From a virus: DNA of 39,343 nt. This document shows, piece by piece, positions 1-7,393 of this stretch; the stretch's first letter is position 1, and each line of letters begins with the position of its first letter. The translations under genes were made by a program, and so were the position numbers. The notes under the pieces were generated by a model that made no database searches, was not told the DNA's origin, and saw only the letters and a list, made by a program, of their open reading frames with translations. The DNA lies in the IMG/VR virus record IMGVR_UViG_3300025138_000106, positions 1-39,343 of that record; one strand, written 5' to 3'.

Positions 1-770
1 TAAAATTTTGCCGTATTCCAATCTACTGGGCCCGTTTCATCTTCATACTGTACGGGATCAGGTCTACCTAATTTTATAAATGCTTCTATTCTTTCTACTG
101 ATGAAGCTGATTTATAATCAGAATTTCCTGATGGGTATGGTTTATATGATGTATTTGTTCTTTTATAAACTTCATCAAAATCAATTCTTAAACACTCACA
201 ACATGATTCTCCATCTTTTAAAATGTCAAATTTATCTCCATCTAAATAAGGTGTGTAGGATAATACTCTTTCAGAATCCCAATTACCTTCAGCAAATGCT
301 TTATAATCAGCATCTCTAAATTCTTGTCTACAATCAGGATAAATTGCATGATCACCTGCGTGAATACCCATTGCTATCTGTACAAGTGATTTTGTTTCAT
401 TGGCAATTGATAATGCTACTGATTGTATAATTGAAGAAAATATTTTATTTCTATTAGGTACTACAGTTGCTTTCATATTTGATTGTTCATAATGTCCTTC
501 AGGAACATCATCACCCCCATTTACTAATGCTGAGTTTATTAATTTAGATAAACCATCTAATTTAATTGTTTGGTATGTAACTTTTGGTATATTAGCTGAT
601 GTGTTTTTATTTAAATAGTCAACTAGTTGTTGTGCTCTTTTTAATTCTACATTATGTTTTTGACCATAATCAAAACTAAGAGCTGTTACTTTATATTCAT
701 TTGCTAATAGGTGGAGTAATAGTGTACTGCTATCCATTCCACCACTTAAACTTAATACTGCTTGTTTCAT
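1..770 (-). CDS. queC: QueC-like 7-cyano-7-deazaguanine (preQ0) synthase, 3' end cut by window edge
   Basis: QueC enzymes use ATP to convert 7-carboxy-7-deazaguanine to preQ0. The frame opens at the ATG at 768-770 and gives 256 residues inside the window. Seen: the N-type ATP pyrophosphatase P-loop SLSGGMDSS (residues 7-15), the VVPNRNKIF motif near residue 100 and the IYPDCRQEF motif, all typical of QueC. The codon crossing the left edge starts TA on the coding strand, so the protein may end there. Odd: the usual four zinc cysteines (SCY...CGxCxxC before VER) are replaced by S208, D218, S221 and S224, while a new C190-C191-E-C193 cluster lies just upstream. It follows the DpdA-like gene with no spacer, so the product is probably destined for DNA, not tRNA. 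The superfamily call is firm. The exact reaction is less sure because of the altered metal site. Confidence 0.85.
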   Translation of the reverse strand, partial: MKQAVLSLSGGMDSSTLLLHLLANEYKVTALSFDYGQKHNVELKRAQQLVDYLNKNTSANIPKVTYQTIKLDGLSKLINSALVNGGDDVPEGHYEQSNMKATVVPNRNKIFSSIIQSVALSIANETKSLVQIAMGIHAGDHAIYPDCRQEFRDADYKAFAEGNWDSERVLSYTPYLDGDKFDILKDGESCCECLRIDFDEVYKRTNTSYKPYPSGNSDYKSASSVERIEAFIKLGRPDPVQYEDETGPVDWNTAKF

Positions 771-1571
771 TTATTTGTTGTTTTTAGGTAAAAATTCTTT
801 AAATTTCTTTATATTATGTACTGCTGTATCCCAATGTTCAGCTTCTCCTTCAAATTTATCTACTTTAGTAGATACTTTATCATCTAACCCCCAATCATTA
901 TATTTTATTCCTGATAAACCATGAATAACTGGGTTTGAAGTATCTATTGTTTCTATAAAAGGCATATCTTTATACCAACTAAATTCTTGTGGTACATTAC
1001 ATCCTAGTAAGTGTACTCTGTCTGATTTTTTAATTAGACCATCTTTATAGAATTCTTTTATAACATTGTACCTACCACAGGCTTTAGTTAAGTATTTATT
1101 ATTCTTAATAGGTGTAGTACTTAATCCTTCGTCATAATACCAATCAGCCCCATAACTAAATGATATTTTTTGATAACCTTGGGTTTTTAATATTCTATAA
1201 CATTGTCTTGCTTCGCTTATGTTATTAGCTTGTACTACTGCTACAGGTATAGTTTCTTTAGGGTAAGTTTTTCCTATCCATTCTTTAGCTGATACTAATG
1301 TAGCTGTTTTATCTTGCCAGTAATCTGGTACTATAAATTCATCTGGTTTGAAATAATTCATCCAATACCATAAACGTTCAACATTATAAGGAGTTCCTAA
1401 TTCATGTAAGGAATTATCCATAATCATATAACGTTGCATTTCTTTTGAATCTATAAAATATTGAATATAATCTTTATTTTTATCTAATAAATGAGGTAAA
1501 CAATAATCATAGTCTATCATCCCTCTAACTTGTTTCATGTATGGGATAGGTGCTTCGTGTGATACTTTCAT
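771..1571 (-). CDS. dpdA: DpdA-like DNA guanine transglycosylase (TGT superfamily)
   Basis: DpdA enzymes swap guanine in DNA for a 7-deazaguanine base and are distant relatives of tRNA-guanine transglycosylase. The 266-residue protein shows the order of TGT barrel motifs: D52 in MIMDNSLHELG (position of the general acid Asp), D83 in IVPDYW, VAVVQAN (residues 110-116, like the GIVQGG strand), VHLLGCNVP (186-194, like the YLMGVGTP strand), and IETIDTSNPV (206-215), where D210 matches the nucleophilic Asp before PTR in TGT. There is no TGT zinc domain, and the length is short for a tRNA enzyme. Its ATG overlaps the upstream stop (ATGA), and the QueC-like gene begins right after its stop. That neighbour would supply the base and supports a DNA role. 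The assignment rests on motif order read by eye; the DpdA subfamily is not determined. Confidence 0.72.
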   Translation of the reverse strand: MKVSHEAPIPYMKQVRGMIDYDYCLPHLLDKNKDYIQYFIDSKEMQRYMIMDNSLHELGTPYNVERLWYWMNYFKPDEFIVPDYWQDKTATLVSAKEWIGKTYPKETIPVAVVQANNISEARQCYRILKTQGYQKISFSYGADWYYDEGLSTTPIKNNKYLTKACGRYNVIKEFYKDGLIKKSDRVHLLGCNVPQEFSWYKDMPFIETIDTSNPVIHGLSGIKYNDWGLDDKVSTKVDKFEGEAEHWDTAVHNIKKFKEFLPKNNK

Positions 1572-2080
1572 AAGTTTTTTCTTGGTCTTCCTCGTGTTTC
1601 TAATCGTTTTTGTCTTGTTTCAAACTGCTTATTACAATAATGATAAAAATCCTCTAGCGTACCTCCAAATTTATCTATTTCTTCTCTTACTTGACTGCGA
1701 GATATTTTAAATGTTAGGGGAAAATCCCTTTCTATAGATTTTAATCTTTCTTTTTCATCTTTTTCAAAATCATCCCATAAACGTTTTCTTCTAGCCCCAC
1801 CCATAGCATTTTTTTCATTAAATAAGGTATAATCTGGGTAACATTTATTATATAACTCATCTATTTCTAATTCAGCATACTTAGCTTGCCAATAATAGTG
1901 AGAAAATTCATAATCCCCATTTTGGATTTTATCTAATAAATCTGAGTATTTGTGGAGGGGTTTGTTTTTAGTATCAAATCTCCTCCACCACCTAAAAGCA
2001 TTATAATTAAGGGGTTGAAGGTGAGATATTTTTTCTAAAACTGTTTCTTTATCTACGTTGTAAATATAATGTTTAACCAT
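1568..2080 (-). CDS. Unknown basic protein upstream of dpdA-like gene
   Basis: Not recognised. About 170 residues from the ATG at 2078-2080, starting MVKHYIYNVDK. A TTG six codons upstream is open but less likely as a start, because the promoter-like element at 2083-2095 would overlap it. The protein is rich in aromatic and charged residues, with a WWRRFD patch near the start and a helical, Lys/Glu/Arg-rich middle. It ends in TRGRPRKNL, an AT-hook-like RGRP core that could bind the minor groove of DNA. The stop overlaps the start of the dpdA-like gene (ATGA), so the two are translationally coupled. Possible roles are helping the transglycosylase on DNA or further modifying the inserted base; neither is shown by the sequence. 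Confidence 0.7.
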   Translation of the reverse strand: MVKHYIYNVDKETVLEKISHLQPLNYNAFRWWRRFDTKNKPLHKYSDLLDKIQNGDYEFSHYYWQAKYAELEIDELYNKCYPDYTLFNEKNAMGGARRKRLWDDFEKDEKERLKSIERDFPLTFKISRSQVREEIDKFGGTLEDFYHYCNKQFETRQKRLETRGRPRKNL

Positions 2081-2082
2081 AC

Positions 2083-2095
2083 TTGAATATACGAA
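2083..2095 (-). promoter_or_regulatory. Early/middle-type promoter-like element TTCGTATATTCAA
   Basis: The coding strand reads TTCGTATATTCAA three bases before the ATG of the 1568-2080 gene. The same element with one or two changes lies before the polymerase-like gene (16192-16204) and the gp32-like gene (14451-14463). It has not been seen before structural genes. Role inferred from position and recurrence. Confidence 0.4.
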
Positions 2096-2110
2096 CAATA
2101 TTTACGGTAG

Positions 2111-2126
2111 CCAAGCATTTGCGTGG
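2111..2126 (-). other. Short GC-rich hairpin after the membrane-protein gene
   Basis: CCAAGC, loop ATTT, GCGTGG, with one A-G mismatch, lies in a GC-rich patch (2106-2131) of the gap between two genes. No T-run follows, so it is not a standard terminator. It may be an RNA processing or 3'-end stabilising structure, or chance. Confidence 0.25.
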
Positions 2127-2131
2127 GAGCC

Positions 2132-3202
2132 TTAATAAGTAATTGTATTATCTTCGTCTTTTAATTTTTGGATTTGGGAATTAATTTCATTAATTGCTAT
2201 GGATTTTTTTTTACCTGCACTATCTTGTCTGTTTATTTTTTTGATTTTATTTTCTAATTCTTGGATTTTATTTTCTTTATCTCCATAGTGTAATCCTTCA
2301 TTCCCATTTTGTCCTATAATATCCATTCTTTTTTCAATTTCAATTTCATCAATTATTTCTATAGTTTCTCCATATATATTTTCTTTAGTAGGTTTTCTTA
2401 ATTTAGCAAATGCAAAGTTAGCTGCTATTACTAACGCTATTGCTAAAGGATCAAATACAAATATTATAGTTAATAGTAAATAATTTATTATTTTATCCAT
2501 GGGCATCCCTGTCAACCCTGATAGGTATTTAAGAGGCCCTAATTCACTAGTAGAACCATCACCTATTCTGGCTTCTACTATTTCCGTTTCATATTCAAAT
2601 ATTTTTCCATTTAAATCATCCACTTTAGCATTCACTTCAGTTTGTCTTTCTATAGCTTGATCTAATTGTTTTGTTAATGCCTTACGTGTTGAAGATGAGG
2701 TTGAAGTAATAATTTGTCCTGTTTCTTTATCTTTCCATTGGACTTTATTATTAGATAAACCCTTTCTAAGTTCTGATATAGCTTCATTGGTTGAGTTTTT
2801 TTCTTCAGTATAGACTTCTAATTGTTCTTTTACATTGTCCCTTTTAGTTTCTATTAATACTATTCGAGCTTCAATATTACCTTCTTTATTTGCTGTGTCT
2901 TGATATGCTGAGGATAAAAAACCATATATCCCCATTGAAGTAATTAAAATTAATACTATACAGGCGATAGATAGATAAGCTTTTAATAAAAAAGGTAAAG
3001 TTTTTCTATATTGATAAAGTAAAGATGCTATTACTAATTTGGCTACTTCTAATGATGCAGCCATTACTATAACAGCAAATGCTGCTCCTGCAAACAACTT
3101 TGATAAACCACTAATTGAATAAAATGCAGCTGAAGCTGAGACTGATAATGCAGAAAGAGCTATTAAAAAAGGAAATATTCTTTCTGTTATTTTTTTAAAC
3201 AT
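2132..3202 (-). CDS. Four-helix phage membrane protein with large coiled-coil domain
   Basis: A 356-residue protein of unknown name. Hydrophobic segments lie at about residues 10-30, 35-60, 72-97 and 240-265; the last contains FDPLAIALVIAANFAF. Between helices 3 and 4, about 130 residues are charged and heptad-like (a probable coiled coil, residues 105-225). A second charged stretch follows at the C-terminus. The two loops could lie on opposite sides of the inner membrane. The gene starts 13 bases after the transpeptidase-like gene and sits beside the holin-like gene. A role in lysis, lysis timing or exclusion of other phages is therefore possible. I have an impression that similar proteins occur in other T4-like phages, but cannot name a family with certainty. 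Confidence 0.75.
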   Translation of the reverse strand: MFKKITERIFPFLIALSALSVSASAAFYSISGLSKLFAGAAFAVIVMAASLEVAKLVIASLLYQYRKTLPFLLKAYLSIACIVLILITSMGIYGFLSSAYQDTANKEGNIEARIVLIETKRDNVKEQLEVYTEEKNSTNEAISELRKGLSNNKVQWKDKETGQIITSTSSSTRKALTKQLDQAIERQTEVNAKVDDLNGKIFEYETEIVEARIGDGSTSELGPLKYLSGLTGMPMDKIINYLLLTIIFVFDPLAIALVIAANFAFAKLRKPTKENIYGETIEIIDEIEIEKRMDIIGQNGNEGLHYGDKENKIQELENKIKKINRQDSAGKKKSIAINEINSQIQKLKDEDNTITY

Positions 3203-3215
3203 AAGTTTAATTTAG

Positions 3216-3827
3216 TTAAACTATATCTTGTGATTCAATTAAAGTGTAAGTAAATGAATTCCCCCAAATTACCCTAGCTTTTCTCATTACTTTCATAAAT
3301 GCTGTCCAATCATCATTGGCAGCTATTACTTGACATCCAGCTGACCATTTATCTATTTGGGTAGATTTTCTACCTGCATATTTAGTTGCTCTATGAATAT
3401 TAATCCCATAGAGACCTTCAGTAACATTTTCTTCTATTAAATCATATGTACCATCTAGGTTTTTATCTCTATAACATTTAACGGGTTTTTGCTGACCTAA
3501 AGCTTCATATCTACCTTGGTGTAATCTTATTTTATGAGATCCTCTATATTGGCCTGGTTTTAAAATAGCAACACCATGTTTATTTAATAAATTTTCGGCC
3601 CAATGTTTACCTGGGTCAGTGGTACATTCATAACAGTGGAATTGCCATTCACCATCTATTTTATAGGATACAGTAATACAATCATCAAATTTATTTGTAA
3701 TTGCTCCATTAGTAGATGAATTTCTAATCCCTACAATGTTTACATCATAGTTTTTATCATTTGGGTCTGTGAACCATTTGTATCCTTTAGATATAACTGC
3801 GGTTTCAATTTGTTCTTTTGTATACAT
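3216..3827 (-). CDS. L,D-transpeptidase (YkuD)-like protein, candidate lysis enzyme
   Basis: 203 residues from the ATG at 3825-3827 (MYTKEQIETAVISKG). The reading frame is open further upstream, but only inside the holin-like gene, so that longer start is not used. Near the C-terminus, GINIHRAT (H145) is followed by IDKWSAGCQVI (S162, C165). The spacing and form match the H...(S/T)xGC active site of L,D-transpeptidases, which act on peptidoglycan through a cysteine; here the usual HGC is AGC. Earlier segments (FHCYECTTDPGKHW, PGQY, SHKIRLHQGRYEAL) suggest a compact beta-rich fold. It starts four bases after the holin-like stop and precedes a multi-helix membrane protein. Context and active site suggest peptidoglycan attack during lysis. 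Other possibilities are a wall-editing enzyme, or a structural relative without activity. Confidence 0.6.
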   Translation of the reverse strand: MYTKEQIETAVISKGYKWFTDPNDKNYDVNIVGIRNSSTNGAITNKFDDCITVSYKIDGEWQFHCYECTTDPGKHWAENLLNKHGVAILKPGQYRGSHKIRLHQGRYEALGQQKPVKCYRDKNLDGTYDLIEENVTEGLYGINIHRATKYAGRKSTQIDKWSAGCQVIAANDDWTAFMKVMRKARVIWGNSFTYTLIESQDIV

Positions 3828-3831
3828 AATT

Positions 3832-4104
3832 TTATTCTTCTTTATTTTTATTCCCACCAAATATTTTTCCTGCTTCCGCAATACCAAAACTGCCTAATGC
3901 TACTATAACAAATGAATTATAAATATATTCTTGAACATGAAGTTCTTTCCCATAAATTCCTGTTATAATATCTACTAAAGCAAATATTACCATCATTGCA
4001 AATGCTGCAAACCCAACAACACTCTTTTCATTAATGTCATTATCATCCTTAAACATATCTTTAAATGCCATAAGTTTTTGTTTTATATAATTTTTTATCT
4101 TCAT
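3832..4104 (-). CDS. Small two-helix membrane protein, holin-like
   Basis: 90 residues: a basic N-terminus (MKIKNYIKQK), a charged segment, two hydrophobic helices at about residues 29-50 (VGFAAFAMMVIFALVDIITG) and 60-82 (YNSFVIVALGSFGIAEAGKI), and a short charged tail ending NKEE. Size and topology fit a class II-type holin, which makes inner-membrane holes to release the lysis enzyme. The next gene downstream, four bases away, encodes a transpeptidase-like candidate lysin. An ATATTTAT element lies 31 bases before the ATG. Any small phage membrane protein could look like this, so the holin call rests on topology plus neighbours. Confidence 0.6.
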   Translation of the reverse strand: MKIKNYIKQKLMAFKDMFKDDNDINEKSVVGFAAFAMMVIFALVDIITGIYGKELHVQEYIYNSFVIVALGSFGIAEAGKIFGGNKNKEE

Positions 4105-4134
4105 AAAACTATTTTTTTTAAAACTTGGTTTACC

Positions 4135-4142
4135 ATAAATAT
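4135..4142 (-). promoter_or_regulatory. Late-type ATATTTAT element before holin-like gene
   Basis: The coding strand reads AATATTTATGG, 31 bases before the start codon, in a 46-base gap. One of a family of matching elements before structural and lysis genes. Confidence 0.5.
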
Positions 4143-4150
4143 TATAAAAT

Positions 4151-5638
4151 TTAATCTAATTCAATTAGTATGGTATCATTTGGGTTAATTAATACGTTAC
4201 CTTTATTTGTTGTGTATATTTTTTTAGAGGATCCTCCTGAGGTTGCAGGTACAGTTAAAGAATCTGAGGTTGAAAAACTTCCAGTAGTTAAATGGTGTCT
4301 ATTTTCTGCTTGCACCCTATATAAATAACTACCATCTGGTACATCTGTATCAATAAAACTAGTTATAACAGGAGTACCCATTGAAGAAGTAAAAGAATTC
4401 TGAATTACGGATCCAGATAAAGTAGATATTGGGGTATAATTAGAACCTCCATCTGAACTTCTTTCTATATTATAAATTAAATCTATTAATCTATTATCTG
4501 AGCCAGAATTTTGAGACCAATTTAAAGCTACATCATTATTAGCAACTACAGTAGTTAATAAAGATGGTGTTGGGGGAGCAGATGCAGATATCATCCCATA
4601 CATCCACCCTGCATATGCTAATAAATTTGAAGTTTCTGTTGATGAACCTTCTCCAAAAAGTCCTATTCTTAAATATTTAGTTTTAATAGGGGTACCTACA
4701 TCTAAAAAATAATATTGAAGAGGAGACATTGGGCCTTGGGTTTCTTCAAGATTTACAGTACTAACTAATTCCCAGCTATCTAATTCACCTGTATCAGATT
4801 TATAAAATTGAACTATACCCGGCATATAGACTATAGATGAATAAGATAAAAAATTTATACCCCTAAATAATTTTTTTTCATCCCCCCAATTGATATTCAT
4901 CGTTCCAATGTCATCAGTATAATAAATACCATAATTATCTCTAGGAAAAGAAGTTAATTTTTCTAAGGAAGATAAAGATGCATTATGTCCTACAAAACTT
5001 GCAGTTACATTTGCTTCATTAGGATTAAGTAAATTTATTTGATCTTTAAACAAACTTGAATCCCATCCTGTTATTCCTGCAAATCCTCCATAAGTACCAT
5101 TTCCATCTAACAGCATTATTTTATAATATCTATACGCAGTATTATTAGTAATAGTCATAGTAGCATCATAACCTGCATTTAATGGAGTTCCACTTGATAT
5201 TGGGTAATATATACTTGAAGTTAAACCTGTCCAAGAAGATCCATTATTTGAAGCACTTATTGCATACCCCCCTACTGAATAAGCTGATTGGTTTGCAGAT
5301 GATATTATAAAACTATCTAAAGCTTCTGTACGTCCTATACCTTGATCTAAATCATATGTTATACTCCCACTTCCATCTGGATCTGTATTTTGATTCCAAT
5401 ACATTAACCATGCGTTTCCAGTATCTACCCTAAATGTAGGATTTGGTAAACCTAAAGCCATACCATATTCATTAGTTTCAGCTGTAGTTGATCCTGTTGT
5501 TAATGCCCATGCATATGCTGCTGCTAAAGGGGGTGCACTTGATGTAATATGACTATCAAAAAAAACATTTACATTTCTTTGAAATGGAGACCATAGTGTA
5601 GATGATCCTGTTGTTAATAAATTTCCAAAATTTGACAT
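4151..5638 (-). CDS. Virion surface or fibre protein with fibronectin type III domain
   Basis: 495 residues, no recognised name. The N-terminal two thirds is rich in Ser, Thr, Gly and aromatic residues and looks like beta-sandwich or discoidin-like modules (for example YRYYKIMLLDGNGTYGG and TKYLRIGLFGEGSS, each resembling the last strand of a discoidin fold). Residues about 355-465 form a fibronectin III-like domain: PPTPSLLTTVVANNDVALNW, IYNIERSSDGGSNY and YLYRVQAENRHHL. The C-terminus (IYTTNKGNVLINPNDTILIE) may be a short attachment strand. It begins one base after the stop of the fibre gene, so the pair is co-expressed. A role in adsorption to the host surface is inferred. It could equally be a baseplate or head decoration; no enzymatic motif is visible. 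Confidence 0.65.
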   Translation of the reverse strand: MSNFGNLLTTGSSTLWSPFQRNVNVFFDSHITSSAPPLAAAYAWALTTGSTTAETNEYGMALGLPNPTFRVDTGNAWLMYWNQNTDPDGSGSITYDLDQGIGRTEALDSFIISSANQSAYSVGGYAISASNNGSSWTGLTSSIYYPISSGTPLNAGYDATMTITNNTAYRYYKIMLLDGNGTYGGFAGITGWDSSLFKDQINLLNPNEANVTASFVGHNASLSSLEKLTSFPRDNYGIYYTDDIGTMNINWGDEKKLFRGINFLSYSSIVYMPGIVQFYKSDTGELDSWELVSTVNLEETQGPMSPLQYYFLDVGTPIKTKYLRIGLFGEGSSTETSNLLAYAGWMYGMISASAPPTPSLLTTVVANNDVALNWSQNSGSDNRLIDLIYNIERSSDGGSNYTPISTLSGSVIQNSFTSSMGTPVITSFIDTDVPDGSYLYRVQAENRHHLTTGSFSTSDSLTVPATSGGSSKKIYTTNKGNVLINPNDTILIELD

Positions 5639-5639
5639 A

Positions 5640-7343
5640 TTATATAACTGTTATTTGTGTTACTAAACTAGCACTATATTCTAATGTATATACTTTATTA
5701 ACACCATCTGATCCTGATACAGTTACTGATAGAGGATTTCCATCTGAAAATGAACCCGAATATAGTATACTTGTTTTTTGAGTTGTTCCTGCTTCATATG
5801 ATTGGGTTACTTGTGTAACATTACTACCACTATATACTAAGCTAGCTGTTGTAAATAGGGTTCTTGATGAACCATTAACATCAAAACTATTAAATTTAAT
5901 GTGGCCTGTTTCTAATGAACCTGAGATTATATGAAAACTTCCATTTCCAATTCGAAGTTGGTTTGTCATAGAGGCAATACCCATACTACCAGAGCCAATT
6001 ATAATATTTCCATCACCTAAGTTATTATATCCTGCATAATATCCTAATAGTGTATTACCTGATCCTGCTGTTAAATTTCTTCCTGTAAAAGCCCCTAAAA
6101 GAGTATTATGAGTTTCAGTTGTTCTAGTAGCTGCTCCATATCCCGATTGATAACCTACAGACACATTATATCCTGTTGTTGGAGTAGCACCTGTTGTTCC
6201 CCATCCTCTTCCTGCATGGTATCCTATAGAAGTGTTTCCTGTTTGGTTACCTAAATATCCTGCTTCATATCCTACTAATACATTTTGATCTCCAAAATCA
6301 TTATCATTACCTCCTGCTCTACCCCCTACAAATACATTATATGATGTTTGGGCATTAGCTATTTCTCCAGCTTCTCTTCCTATTATAACATTATAAACAC
6401 TAAGTGGAGTTTTACCTGTAGGGATAAATGATCCTGATACTATTAATGAGCCTGTTATTTGAGCATCTCCTGTGAATGGGAAAGGTGTAGTTGAAATACC
6501 TGTTAATTGTGAACCATCACCTAAATAAGTTCCAAAGGATGCTGTTGAGACTGCACTTGAGGATACATTACCTGAGGCTGTTATATTTGTGCTAACATTT
6601 AAATCTCCTTTTACATCTAATGTTACATCAGAGGAACCTGTAGCTTGTAAAGTATTTGTTCCAGCAACATGTTGAAAAGAAACTAAATCTGCTACAGTGT
6701 TAGCACTCCAACCTAATTTAGCCCCACTATATAAAAACACATCTTTAAATCTTCGATTAGTAACTCCTAAATTTTTACTATTAGTAGCATTAGGTTGAAA
6801 TGTTGTACTCGACATTAAGAATTCTGTAGTACCATTTACTTCAAAACTTGCATCACTACCTATTTTAAATCCAGTACCTGTGAAACCTTTTCTTAAATGT
6901 AAATATCCTTGATTACTTCTACTTCCTATTTCTAATACAGGATCTCCATTTGAATAACTAAATTGCAATCTATTAGGTTGATCTGTATCTGGTTCGTGTA
7001 TTTCAAATACTGAACCTGTTGGCATTGATATATCTAAAGATCCACTTATATTTAATGAACCTGTTAATAAAACATCTTGTTGTAGGGGGTTTACATATGA
7101 AGCAGTATCTGCAAAATCCGCATGACTTGAAGAAACTTCCTTTATAATTTCATGAGAAGCTGAAATAGCAAAATCAGCATATGAAGCTGAAGTAGCATAT
7201 GAAGATGAAATTGATGAAGGTGGGGTATAAGTTTCCCCCCTAGCTTCTAAAGAAGGAGTAGATAAATTTCCCTCAGGAGTTTCTTCAATATTATTTGCTT
7301 GTCGGCTTATAAGTTTACCAAGTGTTAAAGGGGGTCTTGCCAT
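5640..7343 (-). CDS. Tail fibre with G-Y-x-A-G repeats
   Basis: 567 residues. The start (MARPPLTLGKLISRQANNIE) is likely the virion attachment part. Then come small-residue segments (SYATSASYADFAISASH), a beta-rich middle with repeated TGSL-NISGSL-type strands, and from about residue 320 to 465 eight copies of an N-x-x-x-G-x-x-(A/S/T)-G unit, such as NVLVGYEAGYL, NTSIGYHAGRG and NTLLGYYAGYN. Such head repeats are known from trimeric beta-helical adhesins and phage fibres. The C-terminal 90 residues are beta-rich and may bind the receptor. No chaperone-type self-cleaving peptidase domain is seen. An ATATTTAT element lies 21 bases upstream, separating this late gene from nrdA. Fibre identity is likely; position on the virion is unknown. 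Confidence 0.75.
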   Translation of the reverse strand: MARPPLTLGKLISRQANNIEETPEGNLSTPSLEARGETYTPPSSISSSYATSASYADFAISASHEIIKEVSSSHADFADTASYVNPLQQDVLLTGSLNISGSLDISMPTGSVFEIHEPDTDQPNRLQFSYSNGDPVLEIGSRSNQGYLHLRKGFTGTGFKIGSDASFEVNGTTEFLMSSTTFQPNATNSKNLGVTNRRFKDVFLYSGAKLGWSANTVADLVSFQHVAGTNTLQATGSSDVTLDVKGDLNVSTNITASGNVSSSAVSTASFGTYLGDGSQLTGISTTPFPFTGDAQITGSLIVSGSFIPTGKTPLSVYNVIIGREAGEIANAQTSYNVFVGGRAGGNDNDFGDQNVLVGYEAGYLGNQTGNTSIGYHAGRGWGTTGATPTTGYNVSVGYQSGYGAATRTTETHNTLLGAFTGRNLTAGSGNTLLGYYAGYNNLGDGNIIIGSGSMGIASMTNQLRIGNGSFHIISGSLETGHIKFNSFDVNGSSRTLFTTASLVYSGSNVTQVTQSYEAGTTQKTSILYSGSFSDGNPLSVTVSGSDGVNKVYTLEYSASLVTQITVI

Positions 7344-7363
7344 TTATATAATTTTTTCTCATT

Positions 7364-7371
7364 ATAAATAT
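7364..7371 (-). promoter_or_regulatory. Late-type ATATTTAT element before tail fibre gene
   Basis: The coding strand reads CATATTTATAA, 21 bases before the fibre ATG, in the 50-base gap after nrdA. It would restart transcription at the switch from nucleotide metabolism to virion genes. Confidence 0.5.
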
Positions 7372-7393
7372 GAAAAAAAAATATAAATTTTAA

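Noticed and set aside
2081-2098. Longer start (TTG at 2098) for the gene before dpdA
   Set aside because: The TTG would lie across the promoter-like element at 2083-2095, and an ordinary ATG lies at 2080.
3828-3887. Upstream extension of the transpeptidase-like gene
   Set aside because: The extra residues overlap the end of the holin-like gene and are Lys-rich from A+T-rich DNA; the ATG at 3827 begins a credible protein.
3919-3926. ATATTTAT core inside the holin-like gene (also at 10496-10503 and 19412-19419 inside genes)
   Set aside because: These lie within coding sequence and are expected by chance in such A+T-rich DNA; only the copies in gaps were listed as elements.
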